Part shown: in pieces, positions 37,310-52,400 of the stretch
Layout: each line of letters starts with the position of its first letter
Position numbering within the stretch: the stretch's first letter is position 1
Origin: Auanema rhodensis
Taxonomy: Eukaryota > Nematoda > Chromadorea > Rhabditida > Rhabditidae
Direction: 5' to 3'
Length of the DNA stretch: 64,000 nucleotides
Assembly (NCBI GenBank): GCA_964057225.1
Contig: OZ059898.1
Coordinates: 18,825,267-18,889,266, forward strand
The notes under the pieces: generated by a model
The model's input: the letters and a program-made list of their open reading frames with translations, nothing else
Told to the model about the DNA's origin: nothing
Database searches by the model: none
Made by a program: the position numbers and the translations under genes

Positions 37310-38717
37310 CCATGACTTTAAAATTTACGTGTACTTTAATTTATGCTAATTAAGTGTACACATGATGTGCACTTGGTATGTAACTCGCTTCACGTGAAAG
37401 ATAAAGTGATGCGGTTTTCAAAATTAGATTCCGCATGTCCATATTAGTCTAAAAACAAATTTTTATTGATATTGGTGCATGGTAACCATGACTTTGAAAT
37501 TTACGTGAACTTTAATTTATGCTAATTAAGTGTACACATGATGTGCACTTGGTATGTAACTCGCTTCACGTGAAAGATAAAGAGATGCGGTTTTCAAAAT
37601 TAGATTCCCCATGTCCATATTAGTCTAAAAACAAAATTTTATTGATATTGGTGCATGGCAACCATGACTTTAAAATTTACGTGTACTTTAATTTATGCTA
37701 ATTAAGTGTACACATGATGTGCACTTGGTATGTAACTCGCTTCACGTGAAAGATAAAGAGATGCGGTTTTCAAAATTAGATTCCCCATGTTCATATTAGT
37801 CTAAAAACGAATTTTTATTGATATTGGTGCATAACAACCATGACTTTAAAATTTACGTGTACTTTAATTTATGCTAATTAAGTGTACACATGATGTGCAC
37901 TTGGTATGTAACTCGCTTCACGTGAAAGATAAAGAGATGCGGTTTTCAAAATTAGATTCCCCATGTCCATATTAGTCTAAAAACAAAATTTTATTGATAT
38001 TGGTGCATGGCAACCATGACTTTAAAATTTACGTGTACTTTAATTTATGCTAATTAAGTGTACACATGATGTGCACTTGGTATGTAACTCGCTTCACGTG
38101 AAAGATAAAGTGATGCGGTTTTCAAAATTAGATTCCGCATGTCCATATTAGTCTAAAAACAAATTTTTATTGATATTGGTGCATGGTAACCATGACTTTG
38201 AAATTTACGTGAACTTTAATTTATGCTAATTAAGTGTACACATGATGTGCACTTGGTATGTAACTCGCTTCACGTGAAAGATAAAGAGATGCGGTTTTCA
38301 AAATTAGATTCCCCATGTCCATATTAGTCTAAAAACAAAATTTTATTGATATTGGTGCATGGCAACCATGACTTTAAAATTTACGTGTACTTTAATTTAT
38401 GCTAATTAAGTGTACACATGATGTGCACTTGGTATGTAACTCGCTTCACGTGAAAGATAAAGAGATGCGGTTTTCAAAATTAGATTCCCCATGTTCATAT
38501 TAGTCTAAAAACGAATTTTTATTGATATTGGTGCATAACAACCATGACTTTAAAATTTACGTGTACTTTAATTTATGCTAATTAAGTGTACACATGATGT
38601 GCACTTGGTATGTAACTCGCTTCACGTGAAAGATAAAGTGATGCGGTTTTCAAAATTAGATTCCGCATGTCCATATTAGTCTAAAAACAAATTTTTATTG
38701 ATATTGGTGCATGGTAA
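37310..38717 (+). repeat. 4-monomer higher-order repeat, two copies
   Basis: 37,310-38,013 and 38,014-38,717 share the order GGCAACC with AAGTGATG/CCGCATG; GAAC class B with CAAAATTTT; GGCAACC with CCCCATGTTCAT/CGAATTTTT; TAACAACC. The spacing is 704 bp. The two TAACAACC monomers differ: the first switches to AAAGAG/CCCCATG/CAAAATTTT, the second keeps AAGTGATG/CCGCATG. Every monomer here has ACACATGATG. Confidence 0.82.
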
Positions 38718-41700
38718 CCATGACTTTGAAATTTACGTGAACTTTAATTTATGCTAATTAAGTGTACACATGATGTGCACTTGGTATGTAACTCGCTTCA
38801 CGTGAAAGATAAAGAGATGCGGTTTTCAAAATTAGATTCCCCATGTCCATATTAGTCTAAAAACAAAATTTTATTGATATTGGTGCATGGTAACCATGAC
38901 TTTGAAATTTACGTGAACTTTAATTTATGCTAATTAAGTGTACACATGATGTGCACTTGGTATGTAACTCGCTTCACGAGAAAGATAAAAAGATGTGGTT
39001 TTCAAATTTCGATTTCGCGTGTCCATATTAGTCTAAAAACAAATTTTTATTGATATTGGTGCATGGTAACCATGACTTTGAAATTTACGTGAACTTTAAT
39101 TTATGCTAATTAAGTGTACACGTGATGTGCACTTGGTATGTAACTCGCTTCACGTGAAAGATAAAGAGATGCGGTTTTCAAAATTAGATTCCCCATGTCC
39201 ATATTAGTCTAAAAACATATTTTTATTGATATTGGTGCATGGTAACCATGACTTTAAAATTTACGTGTACTTTAATTTATGCTAATTAAGTGTACACATG
39301 ATGTGCACTTGGTATGTAACTCGCTTCACGTGAAAGATAAAGAGATGCGGTTTTCAAAATTAGATTCCCCATGTCCATATTAGTCTAAAAACAAAATTTT
39401 ATTGATATTGGTGCATGGTAACCATGACTTTGAAATTTACGTGAACTTTAATTTATGCTAATTAAGTGTACACATGATGTGCACTTGGTATGTAACTCGC
39501 TTCACGAGAAAGATAAAAAGATGTGGTTTTCAAATTTCGATTTCGCGTGTCCATATTAGTCTAAAAACAAATTTTTATTGATATTGGTGCATGGCAACCA
39601 TGACTTTAAAATTTACGTGTACTTTAATTTATGCTAATTAAGTGTACACATGATGTGCACTTGGTATGTAACTCGCTTCACGTGAAAGATAAAGTGATGC
39701 GGTTTTCAAAATTAGATTCCGCATGTCCATATTAGTCTAAAAACAAATTTTTATTGATATTGGTGCATGGTAACCATGACTTTGAAATTTACGTGAACTT
39801 TAATTTATGCTAATTAAGTGTACACGTGATGTGCACTTGGTATGTAACTCGCTTCACGTGAAAGATAAAGAGATGCGGTTTTCAAAATTAGATTCCCCAT
39901 GTCCATATTAGTCTAAAAACAAATTTTTATTGATATTGGTGCATGGTAACCATGACTTTGAAATTTACGTGAACTTTAATTTATGCTAATTAAGTGTACA
40001 CGTGATGTGCACTTGGTATGTAACTCGCTTCACGTGAAAGATAAAGAGATGCGGTTTTCAAAATTAGATTCCCCATGTCCATATTAGTCTAAAAACAAAT
40101 TTTTATTGATATTGGTGCATGGTAACCATGACTTTGAAATTTACGTGAACTTTAATTTATGCTAATTAAGTGTACACATGATGTGCACTTGGTATGTAAC
40201 TCGCTTCACGAGAAAGATAAAAAGATGTGGTTTTCAAATTTCGATTTCGCGTGTCCATATTAGTCTAAAAACAAATTTTTATTGATATTGGTGCATGGTA
40301 ACCATGACTTTGAAATTTACGTGAACTTTAATTTATGCTAATTAAGTGTACACGTGATGTGCACTTGGTATGTAACTCGCTTCACGTGAAAGATAAAGAG
40401 ATGCGGTTTTCAAAATTAGATTCCCCATGTCCATATTAGTCTAAAAACATTTTTTTATTGATATTGGTGCATGGTAACCATGACTTTAAAATTTACGTGT
40501 ACTTTAATTTATGCTAATTAAGTGTACACATGATGTGCACTTGGTATGTAACTCGCTTCACGTGAAAGATAAAGAGATGCGGTTTTCAAAATTAGATTCC
40601 CCATGTCCATATTAGTCTAAAAACAAAATTTTATTGATATTGGTGCATGGCAACCATGACTTTAAAATTTACGTGTACTTTAATTTATGCTAATTAAGTG
40701 TACACATGATGTGCACTTGGTATGTAACTCGCTTCACGAGAAAGATAAAAAGATGTGGTTTTCAAATTTCGATTTCGCGTGTCCATATTAGTCTAAAAAC
40801 AAATTTTTATTGATATTGGTGCATGGCAACCATGACTTTAAAATTTACGTGTACTTTAATTTATGCTAATTAAGTGTACACATGATGTGCACTTGGTATG
40901 TAACTCGCTTCACGTGAAAGATAAAGTGATGCGGTTTTCAAAATTAGATTCCGCATGTCCATATTAGTCTAAAAACAAATTTTTATTGATATTGGTGCAT
41001 GGTAACCATGACTTTGAAATTTACGTGAACTTTAATTTATGCTAATTAAGTGTACACGTGATGTGCACTTGGTATGTAACTCGCTTCACGTGAAAGATAA
41101 AGAGATGCGGTTTTCAAAATTAGATTCCCCATGTCCATATTAGTCTAAAAACAAATTTTTATTGATATTGGTGCATGGTAACCATGACTTTGAAATTTAC
41201 GTGAACTTTAATTTATGCTAATTAAGTGTACACGTGATGTGCACTTGGTATGTAACTCGCTTCACGTGAAAGATAAAGAGATGCGGTTTTCAAAATTAGA
41301 TTCCCCATGTCCATATTAGTCTAAAAACAAATTTTTATTGATATTGGTGCATGGTAACCATGACTTTGAAATTTACTTGAACTTTAATTTATGCTAATTA
41401 AGTGTACACATGATGTGCACTTGGTATGTAACTCGCTTCACGAGAAAGATAAAAAGATGTGGTTTTCAAATTTCGATTTCGCGTGTCCATATTAGTCTAA
41501 AAACAAATTTTTATTGATATTGGTGCATGGTAACCATGACTTTGAAATTTACGTGAACTTTAATTTATGCTAATTAAGTGTACACGTGATGTGCACTTGG
41601 TATGTAACTCGCTTCACGTGAAAGATAAAAAGATGCGGTTTTCAAAATTAGATTCCCCATGTCCATATTAGTCTAAAAACATTTTTTTATTGATATTGGT

Positions 41701-44700
41701 GCATGGTAACCATGACTTTAAAATTTACGTGTACTTTAATTTATGCTAATTAAGTGTACACATGATGTGCACTTGGTATGTAACTCGCTTCACGTGAAAG
41801 ATAAAGAGATGCGGTTTTCAAAATTAGATTCCCCATGTCCATATTAGTCTAAAAACAAAATTTTATTGATATTGGTGCATGGCAACCATGACTTTAAAAT
41901 TTACGTGTACTTTAATTTATGCTAATTAAGTGTACACATGATGTGCACTTGGTATGTAACTCGCTTCACGTGAAAGATAAAGTGATGCGGTTTTCAAAAT
42001 TAGATTCCCCATGTCCATATTAGTCTAAAAACAAATTCTTATTGATATTGGTGCATGGTAACCATGACTTTGAAATTTACGTGAACTTTAATTTATGCTA
42101 ATTAAGTGTACACATGATGTGCACTTGGTATGTAACTCGCTTCACGTGAAAGATAAAGAGATGCGGTTTTCAAAATTAGATTTCGCATGTCCATATTAGT
42201 CTAAAAACAAATTTTTATTGATATTGGTGCATGGCAACCATGACTTTAAAATTCACGTGTACTTTAATTTATGCTAATTAAGTGTACACATGATGTGCAC
42301 TTGGTATGTAACTCGCTTCACGTGAAAGATAAAGAGATGCGGTTTTCAAAATTAGATTCCCCATGTTCATATTAGTCTAAAAACGAATTTTTATTGATAT
42401 TGGTGCATAACAACCATGACTTTAAAATTTACGTGTACTTTAATTTATGCTAATTAAGTGTACACATGATGTGCACTTGGTATGTAACTCGCTTCACGTG
42501 AAAGATAAAGTGATGCGGTTTTCAAAATTAGATTCCGCATGTCCATATTAGTCTAAAAACAAATTTTTATTGATATTGGTGCATGGTAACCATGACTTTG
42601 AAATTTACGTGAACTTTAATTTATGCTAATTAAGTGTACACGTGATGTGCACTTGGTATGTAACTCGCTTCACGTGAAAGATAAAGAGATGCGGTTTTCA
42701 AAATTAGATTCCCCATGTCCATATTAGTCTAAAAACAAATTCTTATTGATATTGGTGCATGGTAACCATGACTTTGAAATTTACGTGAACTTTAATTTAT
42801 GCTAATTAAGTGTACACGTGATGTGCACTTGGTATGTAAGTCGCTTCACGTGAAAGATAAAGAGATGCGGTTTTCAAAATTAGATTTCGCGTGTCCATAT
42901 TAGTCTAAAAACAAATTTTTATTGATATTGGTGCATGGTAACCATGACTTTGAAATTTACGTGAACTTTAATTTATGCTAATTAAGTGTACACGTGATGT
43001 GCACTTGGAATGTAACTCGCTTCACGTGAAAGATAAAGAGATGCGGTTTTCAAAATTAGATTCCCCATGTCCATATTAGTCTAAAATCAAATTTTTATTG
43101 ATATTGGTGCATGGTAACCATGACTTTGAAATTTACGTGAACTTTAATTTATGCTAATTAAGTGTACACGTGATGTGCACTTGGAATGTAACTCGCTTCA
43201 CGTGAAAGATAAAGAGATGCGGTTTTCAAAATTAGATTCCCCATGTCCATATTAGTCTAAAAACAAATTCTTATTGATATTGGTGCATGGTAACCATGAC
43301 TTTGAAATTTACGTGAACTTTAATTTATGCTAATTAAGTGTACACATGATGTGCACTTGGTATGTAACTCGCTTCACGTGAAAGATAAAGAGATGCGGTT
43401 TTCAAAATTAGATTTCGCATGTCCATATTAGTCTAAAAACAAATTTTTATTGATATTGGTGCATGGCAACCATGACTTTAAAATTCACGTGTACTTTAAT
43501 TTATGCTAATTAAGTGTACACATGATGTGCACTTGGTATGTAACTCGCTTCACGTGAAAGATAAAGAGATGCGGTTTTCAAAATTAGATTCCCCATGTTC
43601 ATATTAGTCTAAAAACGAATTTTTATTGATATTGGTGCATAACAACCATGACTTTAAAATTTACGTGTACTTTAATTTATGCTAATTAAGTGTACACATG
43701 ATGTGCACTTGGTATGTAACTCGCTTCACGTGAAAGATAAAGTGATGCGGTTTTCAAAATTAGATTCCGCATGTCCATATTAGTCTAAAAACAAATTTTT
43801 ATTGATATTGGTGCATGGTAACCATGACTTTGAAATTTACGTGAACTTTAATTTATGCTAATTAAGTGTACACGTGATGTGCACTTGGTATGTAACTCGC
43901 TTCACGTGAAAGATAAAGAGATGCGGTTTTCAAAATTAGATTCCCCATGTCCATATTAGTCTAAAAACAAATTCTTATTGATATTGGTGCATGGTAACCA
44001 TGACTTTGAAATTTACGTGAACTTTAATTTATGCTAATTAAGTGTACACGTGATGTGCACTTGGTATGTAAGTCGCTTCACGTGAAAGATAAAGAGATGC
44101 GGTTTTCAAAATTAGATTTCGCGTGTCCATATTAGTCTAAAAACAAATTTTTATTGATATTGGTGCATGGTAACCATGACTTTGAAATTTACGTGAACTT
44201 TAATTTATGCTAATTAAGTGTACACGTGATGTGCACTTGGAATGTAACTCGCTTCACGTGAAAGATAAAGAGATGCGGTTTTCAAAATTAGATTCCCCAT
44301 GTCCATATTAGTCTAAAATCAAATTTTTATTGATATTGGTGCATGGTAACCATGACTTTGAAATTTACGTGAACTTTAATTTATGCTAATTAAGTGTACA
44401 CGTGATGTGCACTTGGAATGTAACTCGCTTCACGTGAAAGATAAAGAGATGCGGTTTTCAAAATTAGATTCCCCATGTCCATATTAGTCTAAAAACAAAT
44501 TTTTATTGATATTGGTGCATGGTAACCATGACTTTGAAATTTACGTGAACTTTAATTTATGCTAATTAAGTGTACACATGATGTGCACTTGGTATGTAAC
44601 TCGCTTCACGAGAAAGATAAAAAGATGCGGTTTTCAAATTTAGATTTCGCGTGTCCATATTAGTCTAAAAACAAATTTTTATTGATATTGGTGCATGGTA

Positions 44701-46285
44701 ACCATGACTTTGAAATTTACGTGAACTTTAATTTATGCTAATTAAGTGTACACGTGATGTGCACTTGGTATGTCACTCGCTTCACGTGAAAGATAAAGAG
44801 ATGCGGTTTTCAAAATTAGATTCCTCATGTTCATATTAGTCTAAAAACGAATTTTTATTGATATTGATGCATGGTAACCATGACTTTAAAATTTACGTGA
44901 ACTTTAATTTATGCTAATTAAGTGTACACATGATGTGCACTTGGTATGTAACTCGCTTCACGTGAAAGATAAAGTGATGCGGTTTTCAAAATTAGATTCC
45001 CCATGTCCATATTAGTCTAAAAACAAATTCTTATTGATATTGGTGCATGGTAACCATGACTTTGAAATTTACGTGAACTTTAATTTATGCTAATTAAGTG
45101 TACACATGATGTGCACTTGGTATGTAACTCGCTTCACGTGAAAGATAAAGAGATGCGGGTTTCAAAATTAGATTCCCCATGTCCATATTAGTCTAAAATC
45201 AAATTTTTATTGATATTGGTGCATGGTAACCATGACTTTGAAATTTACGTGAACTTTAATTTATGCTAATTAAGTGTACACGTGATGTGCACTTGGAATG
45301 TAACTCGCTTCACGTGAAAGATAAAGAGATGCGGTTTTCAAAATTAGATTCCCCATGTCCATATTAGTCTAAAAACAAATTTTTATTGATATTGGTGCAT
45401 GGTAACCATGACTTTGAAATTTACGTGAACTTTAATTTATGCTAATTAAGTGTACACATGATGTGCACTTGGTATGTAACTCGCTTCACGAGAAAGATAA
45501 AAAGATGCGGTTTTCAAATTTAGATTTCGCGTGTCCATATTAGTCTAAAAACAAATTTTTATTGATATTGGTGCATGGTAACCATGACTTTGAAATTTAC
45601 GTGAACTTTAATTTATGCTAATTAAGTGTACACGTGATGTGCACTTGGTATGTAACTCGCTTCACGTGAAAGATAAAGAGATGCGGTTTTCAAAATTAGA
45701 TTCCTCATGTTCATATTAGTCTAAAAACGAATTTTTATTGATATTGATGCATGGTAACCATGACTTTAAAATTTACGTGAACTTTAATTTATGCTAATTA
45801 AGTGTACACATGATGTGCACTTGGTATGTAACTCGCTTCACGTGAAAGATAAAGTGATGCGGTTTTCAAAATTAGATTCCCCATGTCCATATTAGTCTAA
45901 AAACAAATTCTTATTGATATTGGTGCATGGTAACCATGACTTTGAAATTTACGTGAACTTTAATTTATGCTAATTAAGTGTACACATGATGTGCACTTGG
46001 TATGTAACTCGCTTCACGTGAAAGATAAAGAGATGCGGTTTTCAAAATTAGATTTCGCATGTCCATATTAGTCTAAAAACAAATTTTTATTGATATTGGT
46101 GCATGGCAACCATGACTTTAAAATTCACGTGTACTTTAATTTATGCTAATTAAGTGTACACATGATGTGCACTTGGTATGTAACTCGCTTCACGTGAAAG
46201 ATAAAGAGATGCGGTTTTCAAAATTAGATTCCCCATGTTCATATTAGTCTAAAAACGAATTTTTATTGATATTGGTGCATAACAA

Positions 46286-46461
46286 CCATGACTTTAAAAT
46301 TTACGTGTACTTTAATTTATGCTAATTAAATGTACACGTGATGTGCACTTGGTATGTAACTCGCTTCACGTGAAAGATAAAGAGATGCGGTTTTCAAAAT
46401 TAGATTCCCCATGTCCATATTAGTCTAAAAACAAATTCTTATTGATATTGGTGCATGGTAA
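46286..46461 (+). repeat. Copy-2 counterpart of the hybrid monomer
   Basis: It lies exactly 34,317 bp from the hybrid at 11,969 and has the same switch, including ATTAAATGTAC, but keeps the intact TTCACGTGAA. The recombination that formed the hybrid therefore predates the long segmental duplication, while the CATGTG change in copy 1 is probably later. Confidence 0.8.
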
Positions 46462-49400
46462 CCATGACTTTGAAATTTACGTGAACTTTAATTTATGCTA
46501 ATTAAGTGTACACGTGATGTGCACTTGGTATGTAAGTCGCTTCACGTGAAAGATAAAGAGATGCGGTTTTCAAAATTAGATTTCGCGTGTCCATATTAGT
46601 CTAAAAACAAATTTTTATTGATATTGGTGCATGGTAACCATGACTTTGAAATTTACGTGAACTTTAATTTATGCTAATTAAGTGTACACGTGATGTGCAC
46701 TTGGAATGTAACTCGCTTCACGTGAAAGATAAAGAGATGCGGTTTTCAAAATTAGATTCCCCATGTCCATATTAGTCTAAAATCAAATTTTTATTGATAT
46801 TGGTGCATGGTAACCATGACTTTGAAATTTACGTGAACTTTAATTTATGCTAATTAAGTGTACACGTGATGTGCACTTGGAATGTAACTCGTTTCACGTG
46901 AAAGATAAAGAGATGCGGTTTTCAAAATTAGATTCCCCATGTCCATAGTAGTCTAAAAACAAATTTTTATTGATATTGGTGCATGGTAACCATGACTTTG
47001 AAATTTACGTGAACTTTAATTTATGCTAATTAAGTGTACACATGATGTGCACTTGGTATGTAACTCGCTTCACGAGAAAGATAAAAAGATGCGGTTTTCA
47101 AATTTAGATTTCGCGTGTCCATATTAGTCTAAAAACAAATTTTTATTGATATTGGTGCATGGTAACCATGACTTTGAAATTTACGTGAACTTTAATTTAT
47201 GCTAATTAAGTGTACACGTGATGTGCACTTGGTATGTAACTCGCTTCACGTGAAAGATAAAGTGATGCGGTTTTCAAAATTAGATTCCGCATGTCCATAT
47301 TAGTCTAAAAACAAATTTTTATTGATATTGGTGCATGGTAACCATGACTTTGAAATTTACGTGAACTTTAATTTATGCTAATTAAGTGTACACGTGATGT
47401 GCACTTGGTATGTAACTCGCTTCACGTGAAAGATAAAGAGATGCGGTTATCAAAATTAGATTCCCCATGTCCATATTAGTCTAAAAACAAATTCTTATTG
47501 ATATTGGTGCATGGTAACCATGACTTTGAAATTTACGTGAACTTTAATTTATGCTAATTAAGTGTACACGTGATGTGCACTTGGTATGTAAGTCGCTTCA
47601 CGTGAAAGATAAAGAGATGCGGTTTTCAAAATTAGATTCCCCATGTCCATATTAGTCTAAAAACAAATTTTTATTGATATTGGTGCATGGCAACCATGAC
47701 TTTAAAATTTACGTGTACTTTAATTTATGCTAATTAAGTGTACACGTGATGTGCACTTGGAATGTAACTCGCTTCACGTGAAAGATAAATGGATGCGGTT
47801 TTCAAAATTAGATTCCTCATGTTCATATTAGTCTAAAAACGAATTTTTATTGATATTGATGCATGGTAACCATGACTTTAAAATTTACGTGAACTTTAAT
47901 TTATGCTAATTAAGTGTACACATGATGTGCACTTGGTATGTAACTCGCTTCACGAGAAAGATAAAAAGATGCGGTTTTCAAATTTAGATTTCGCGTGTCC
48001 ATATTAGTCTAAAAACAAATTCTTATTGATATTGGTGCATGGTAACCATGACTTTAAAATTTACGTGAACTTTAATTTATGCTAATTAAGTGTACACATG
48101 ATGTGCACTTGGTATGTAACTCGCTTCACGTGAAAGATAAAGTGATGCGGTTTTCAAAATTAGATTCCGCATGTCCATATTAGTCTAAAAACAAATTTTT
48201 ATTGATATTGGTGCATGGTAACCATGACTTTGAAATTTACGTGAACTTTAATTTATGCTAATTAAGTGTACACGTGATGTGCACTTGGTATGTAACTCGC
48301 TTCACGTGAAAGATAAAGAGATGCGGTTTTCAAAATTAGATTCCCCATGTCCATATTAGTCTAAAAACAAATTCTTATTGATATTGGTGCATGGTAACCA
48401 TGACTTTGAAATTTACGTGAACTTTAATTTATGCTAATTAAGTGTACACGTGATGTGCACTTGGTATGTAAGTCGCTTCACGTGAAAGATAAAGAGATGC
48501 GGTTTTCAAAATTAGATTCCCCATGTCCATATTAGTCTAAAAACAAATTTTTATTGATATTGGTGCATGGCAACCATGACTTTAAAATTTACGTGTACTT
48601 TAATTCATGCTAATTAAGTGTACACGTGATGTGCACTTGGAATGTAACTCGCTTCACGTGAAAGATAAATGGATGCGGTTTTCAAAATTAGATTCCTCAT
48701 GTTCATATTAGTCTAAAAACAAATTTTTATTGATATTGATGCATGGTAACCATGACTTTAAAATTTACGTGAACTTTAATTTATGCTAATTAAGTGTACA
48801 CATGATGTGCACTTGGTATGTAACTCGCTTCACGAGAAAGATAAAAAGATGCGGTTTTCAAATTTAGATTTCGCGTGTCCATATTAGTCTAAAAACAAAT
48901 TTTTATTGATATTGGTGCATGGTAACCATGACTTTGAAATTTACGTGAACTTTAATTTATGCTAATTAAGTGTACACGTGATGTGCACTTGGTATGTAAG
49001 TCGCTTCACGTGAAAGATAAAGAGATGCGGTTTTCAAAATTAGATTCCCCATGTCCATATTAGTCTAAAAACAAATTTTTATTGATATTGGTGCATGGCA
49101 ACCATGACTTTAAAATTTACGTGTACTTTAATTTATGCTAATTAAGTGTACACGTGATGTGCACTTGGTATGTAACTCGCTTCACGTGAAAGATAAAGAG
49201 ATGCGGTTTTCAAAATTAGATTCCCCATGTCCATATTAGTCTAAAAACAAATTTTTATTGATATTGGTGCATGGTAACCATGACTTTGAAATTTACGTGA
49301 ACTTTAATTTATGCTAATTAAGTGTACACATGATGTGCACTTGGTATGTAACTCGCTTCACGAGAAAGATAAAAAGATGCGGTTTTCAAATTTAGATTTC

Positions 49401-52400
49401 GCGTGTCCATATTAGTCTAAAAACAAATTTTTATTGATATTGGTGCATGGTAACCATGACTTTGAAATTTACGTGAACTTTAATTTATGCTAATTAAGTG
49501 TACACGTGATGTGCACTTGGTATGTAACTCGCTTCACGTGAAAGATAAAGAGATGCGGTTTTCAAAATTAGATTCCTCATGTTCATATTAGTCTAAAAAC
49601 GAATTTTTATTGATATTGATGCATGGTAACCATGACTTTAAAATTTACGTGAACTTTAATTTATGCTAATTAAGTGTACACATGATGTGCACTTGGTATG
49701 TAACTCGCTTCACGTCAAAGATAAAGAGATGCGGTTTTCAAAATTAGATTCCCCATGTCCATATTAGTCTAAAAACAAATTTTTATTGATATTGGTGCAT
49801 GGTAACCATGACTTTGAAATTTACGTGAACTTTAATTTATGCTAATTAAGTGTACACATGATGTGCACTTGGTATGTAACTCGCTTCACGTGAAAGATAA
49901 AGAGATGTGGTTTTCAAAATTAGATTCCGCATGTCCATATTAGTCTAAAAACAAATTTTTATTGATATTGGTGCATGGTAACCATGACTTTGAAATTTAC
50001 GTGAACTTTAATTTATGCTAATTAAGTGTACACGTGATGTGCACTTGGTATGTAACTCGCTTCACGTGAAAGATAAAGAGATGCGGTTTTCAAAATTAGA
50101 TTCCCCATGTCCATATTAGTCTAAAAACAAATTTTTATTGATATTGGTGCATGGTAACCATGACTTTGAAATTTACGTGAACTTTAATTTATGCTAATTA
50201 AGTGTACACATGATGTGCACTTGGTATGTAACTCGCTTCACGAGAAAGATAAAAAGATGCGGTTTTCAAATTTCGATTTCGCGTGTCCATATTAGTCTAA
50301 AAACAAATTTTTATTGATATTGGTGCATGGTAACCATGACTTTGAAATTTACGTGAACTTTAATTTATGCTAATTAAGTGTACACGTGATGTGCACTTGG
50401 TATGTAACTCGCTTCACGTGAAAGATAAAGAGATGCGGTTTTCAAAATTAGATTCCGCATGTCCATATTAGTCTAAAAACAAATTTTTATTGATATTGGT
50501 GCATGGTAACCATGACTTTGAAATTTACGTGAACTTTAATTTATGCTAATTAAGTGTACACGTGATGTGCACTTGGTATGTAACTCGCTTCACGTGAAAG
50601 ATAAAGAGATGCGGTTTTCAAAATTAGATTCCCCATGTCCATATTAGTCTAAAAACATATTTTTATTGATATTGGTGCATGGTAACCATGACTTTGAAAT
50701 TTACGTGAATTTTAATTTATGCTAATTAAGTGTACACATGATGTGCACTTGGTATGTAACTCGCTTCACGTGAAAGATAAAGTGATGCGGTTTTCAAAAT
50801 TAGATTCCGCATGTCCATATTAGTCTAAAAACAAATTTTTATTGATATTGGTGCATGGTAACCATGACTTTGAAATTTACGTGAACTTTAATTTATGCTA
50901 ATTAAGTGTACACGTGATGTGCACTTGGTATGTAACTCGCTTCACGTGAAAGATAAAGAGATGCGGTTTTCAAAATTAGATTCCCCATGTCCATATTAGT
51001 CTAAAAACAAATTTTTATTGATATTGGTGCATGGTAACCATGACTTTGAAATTTACGTGAACTTTAATTTATGCTAATTAAGTGTACACATGATGTGCAC
51101 TTGGTATGTAACTCGCTTCACGAGAAAGATAAAAAGATGCGGTTTTCAAATTTCGATTTCGCGTGTCCATATTAGTCTAAAAACAAATTTTTATTGATAT
51201 TGGTGCATGGTAACCATGACTTTGAAATTTACGTGAACTTTAATTTATGCTAATTAAGTGTACACGTGATGTGCACTTGGTATGTAACTCGCTTCACGTG
51301 AAAGATAAAGAGATGCGGTTTTCAAAATTAGATTCCCCATGTCCATATTAGTCTAAAAACAAATTTTTATTGATATTGGTGCATGGTAACCATGACTTTG
51401 AAATTTACGTGAACTTTAATTTATGCTAATTAAGTGTACACGTGATGTGCACTTGGTATGTAACTCGCTTCACGTGAAAGATAAATGGATGCGGTTTTCA
51501 AAATTAGATTCCTCATGTTCATATTAGTCTAAAAACGAATTTTTATTGATATTGATGCATGGTAACCATGACTTTGAAATTTACGTGAACTTTAATTTAT
51601 GCTAATTAAGTGTACACATGATGTGCACTTGGTATGTAACTCGCTTCACGAGAAAGATAAAAAGATGCGGTTTTCAAATTTCGATTTCGCGTGTCCATAT
51701 TAGTCTAAAAACAAATTTTTATTGATATTGGTGCATGGTAACCATGACTTTGAAATTTACGTGAACTTTAATTTATGCTAATTAAGTGTACACGTGATGT
51801 GCACTTGGTATGTAACTCGCTTCACGTGAAAGATAAAGAGATGCGGTTTTCAAAATTAGATTCCCCATGTCCATATTAGTCTAAAAACAAATTTTTATTG
51901 ATATTGGTGCATGGTAACCATGACTTTGAAATTTACGTGAACTTTAATTTATGCTAATTAAGTGTACACGTGATGTGCACTTGGTATGTAACTCGCTTCA
52001 CGTGAAAGATAAAGAGATGCGGTTTTCAAAATTAGATTCCGCATGTCCATATTAGTCTAAAAACAAATTTTTATTGATATTGGTGCATGGTAACCATGAC
52101 TTTGAAATTTACGTGAACTTTAATTTATGCTAATTAAGTGTACACGTGATGTGCACTTGGTATGTAACTCGCTTCACGTGAAAGATAAAGAGATGCGGTT
52201 TTCAAAATTAGATTCCCCATGTCCATATTAGTCTAAAAACATATTTTTATTGATATTGGTGCATGGTAACCATGACTTTGAAATTTACGTGAATTTTAAT
52301 TTATGCTAATTAAGTGTACACATGATGTGCACTTGGTATGTAACTCGCTTCACGTGAAAGATAAAGTGATGCGGTTTTCAAAATTAGATTCCGCATGTCC

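Larger units (their letters stand above)
31444..38893 (+). repeat. Array part with no long partner in the window
   Basis: Still pure satellite, about 42 monomers. Its counterpart, if the long repeat continues, would lie beyond 64,000. It contains the end of the 9-monomer block, GAATTTT pairs 352 bp apart (32,403/32,755), the 12-monomer repeat, and from 36,958 a run of monomers with ACACATGATG only. Unusual single changes include GATGCCG (near 34,771) and CACTAGGTATG (near 35,260). Confidence 0.8.

Noticed and set aside
31444-38893. A transposon or unique insertion where the long repeat has no partner
   Set aside because: The 176-bp grid continues without a break and every monomer is ordinary satellite. 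The partner would simply lie outside the window.
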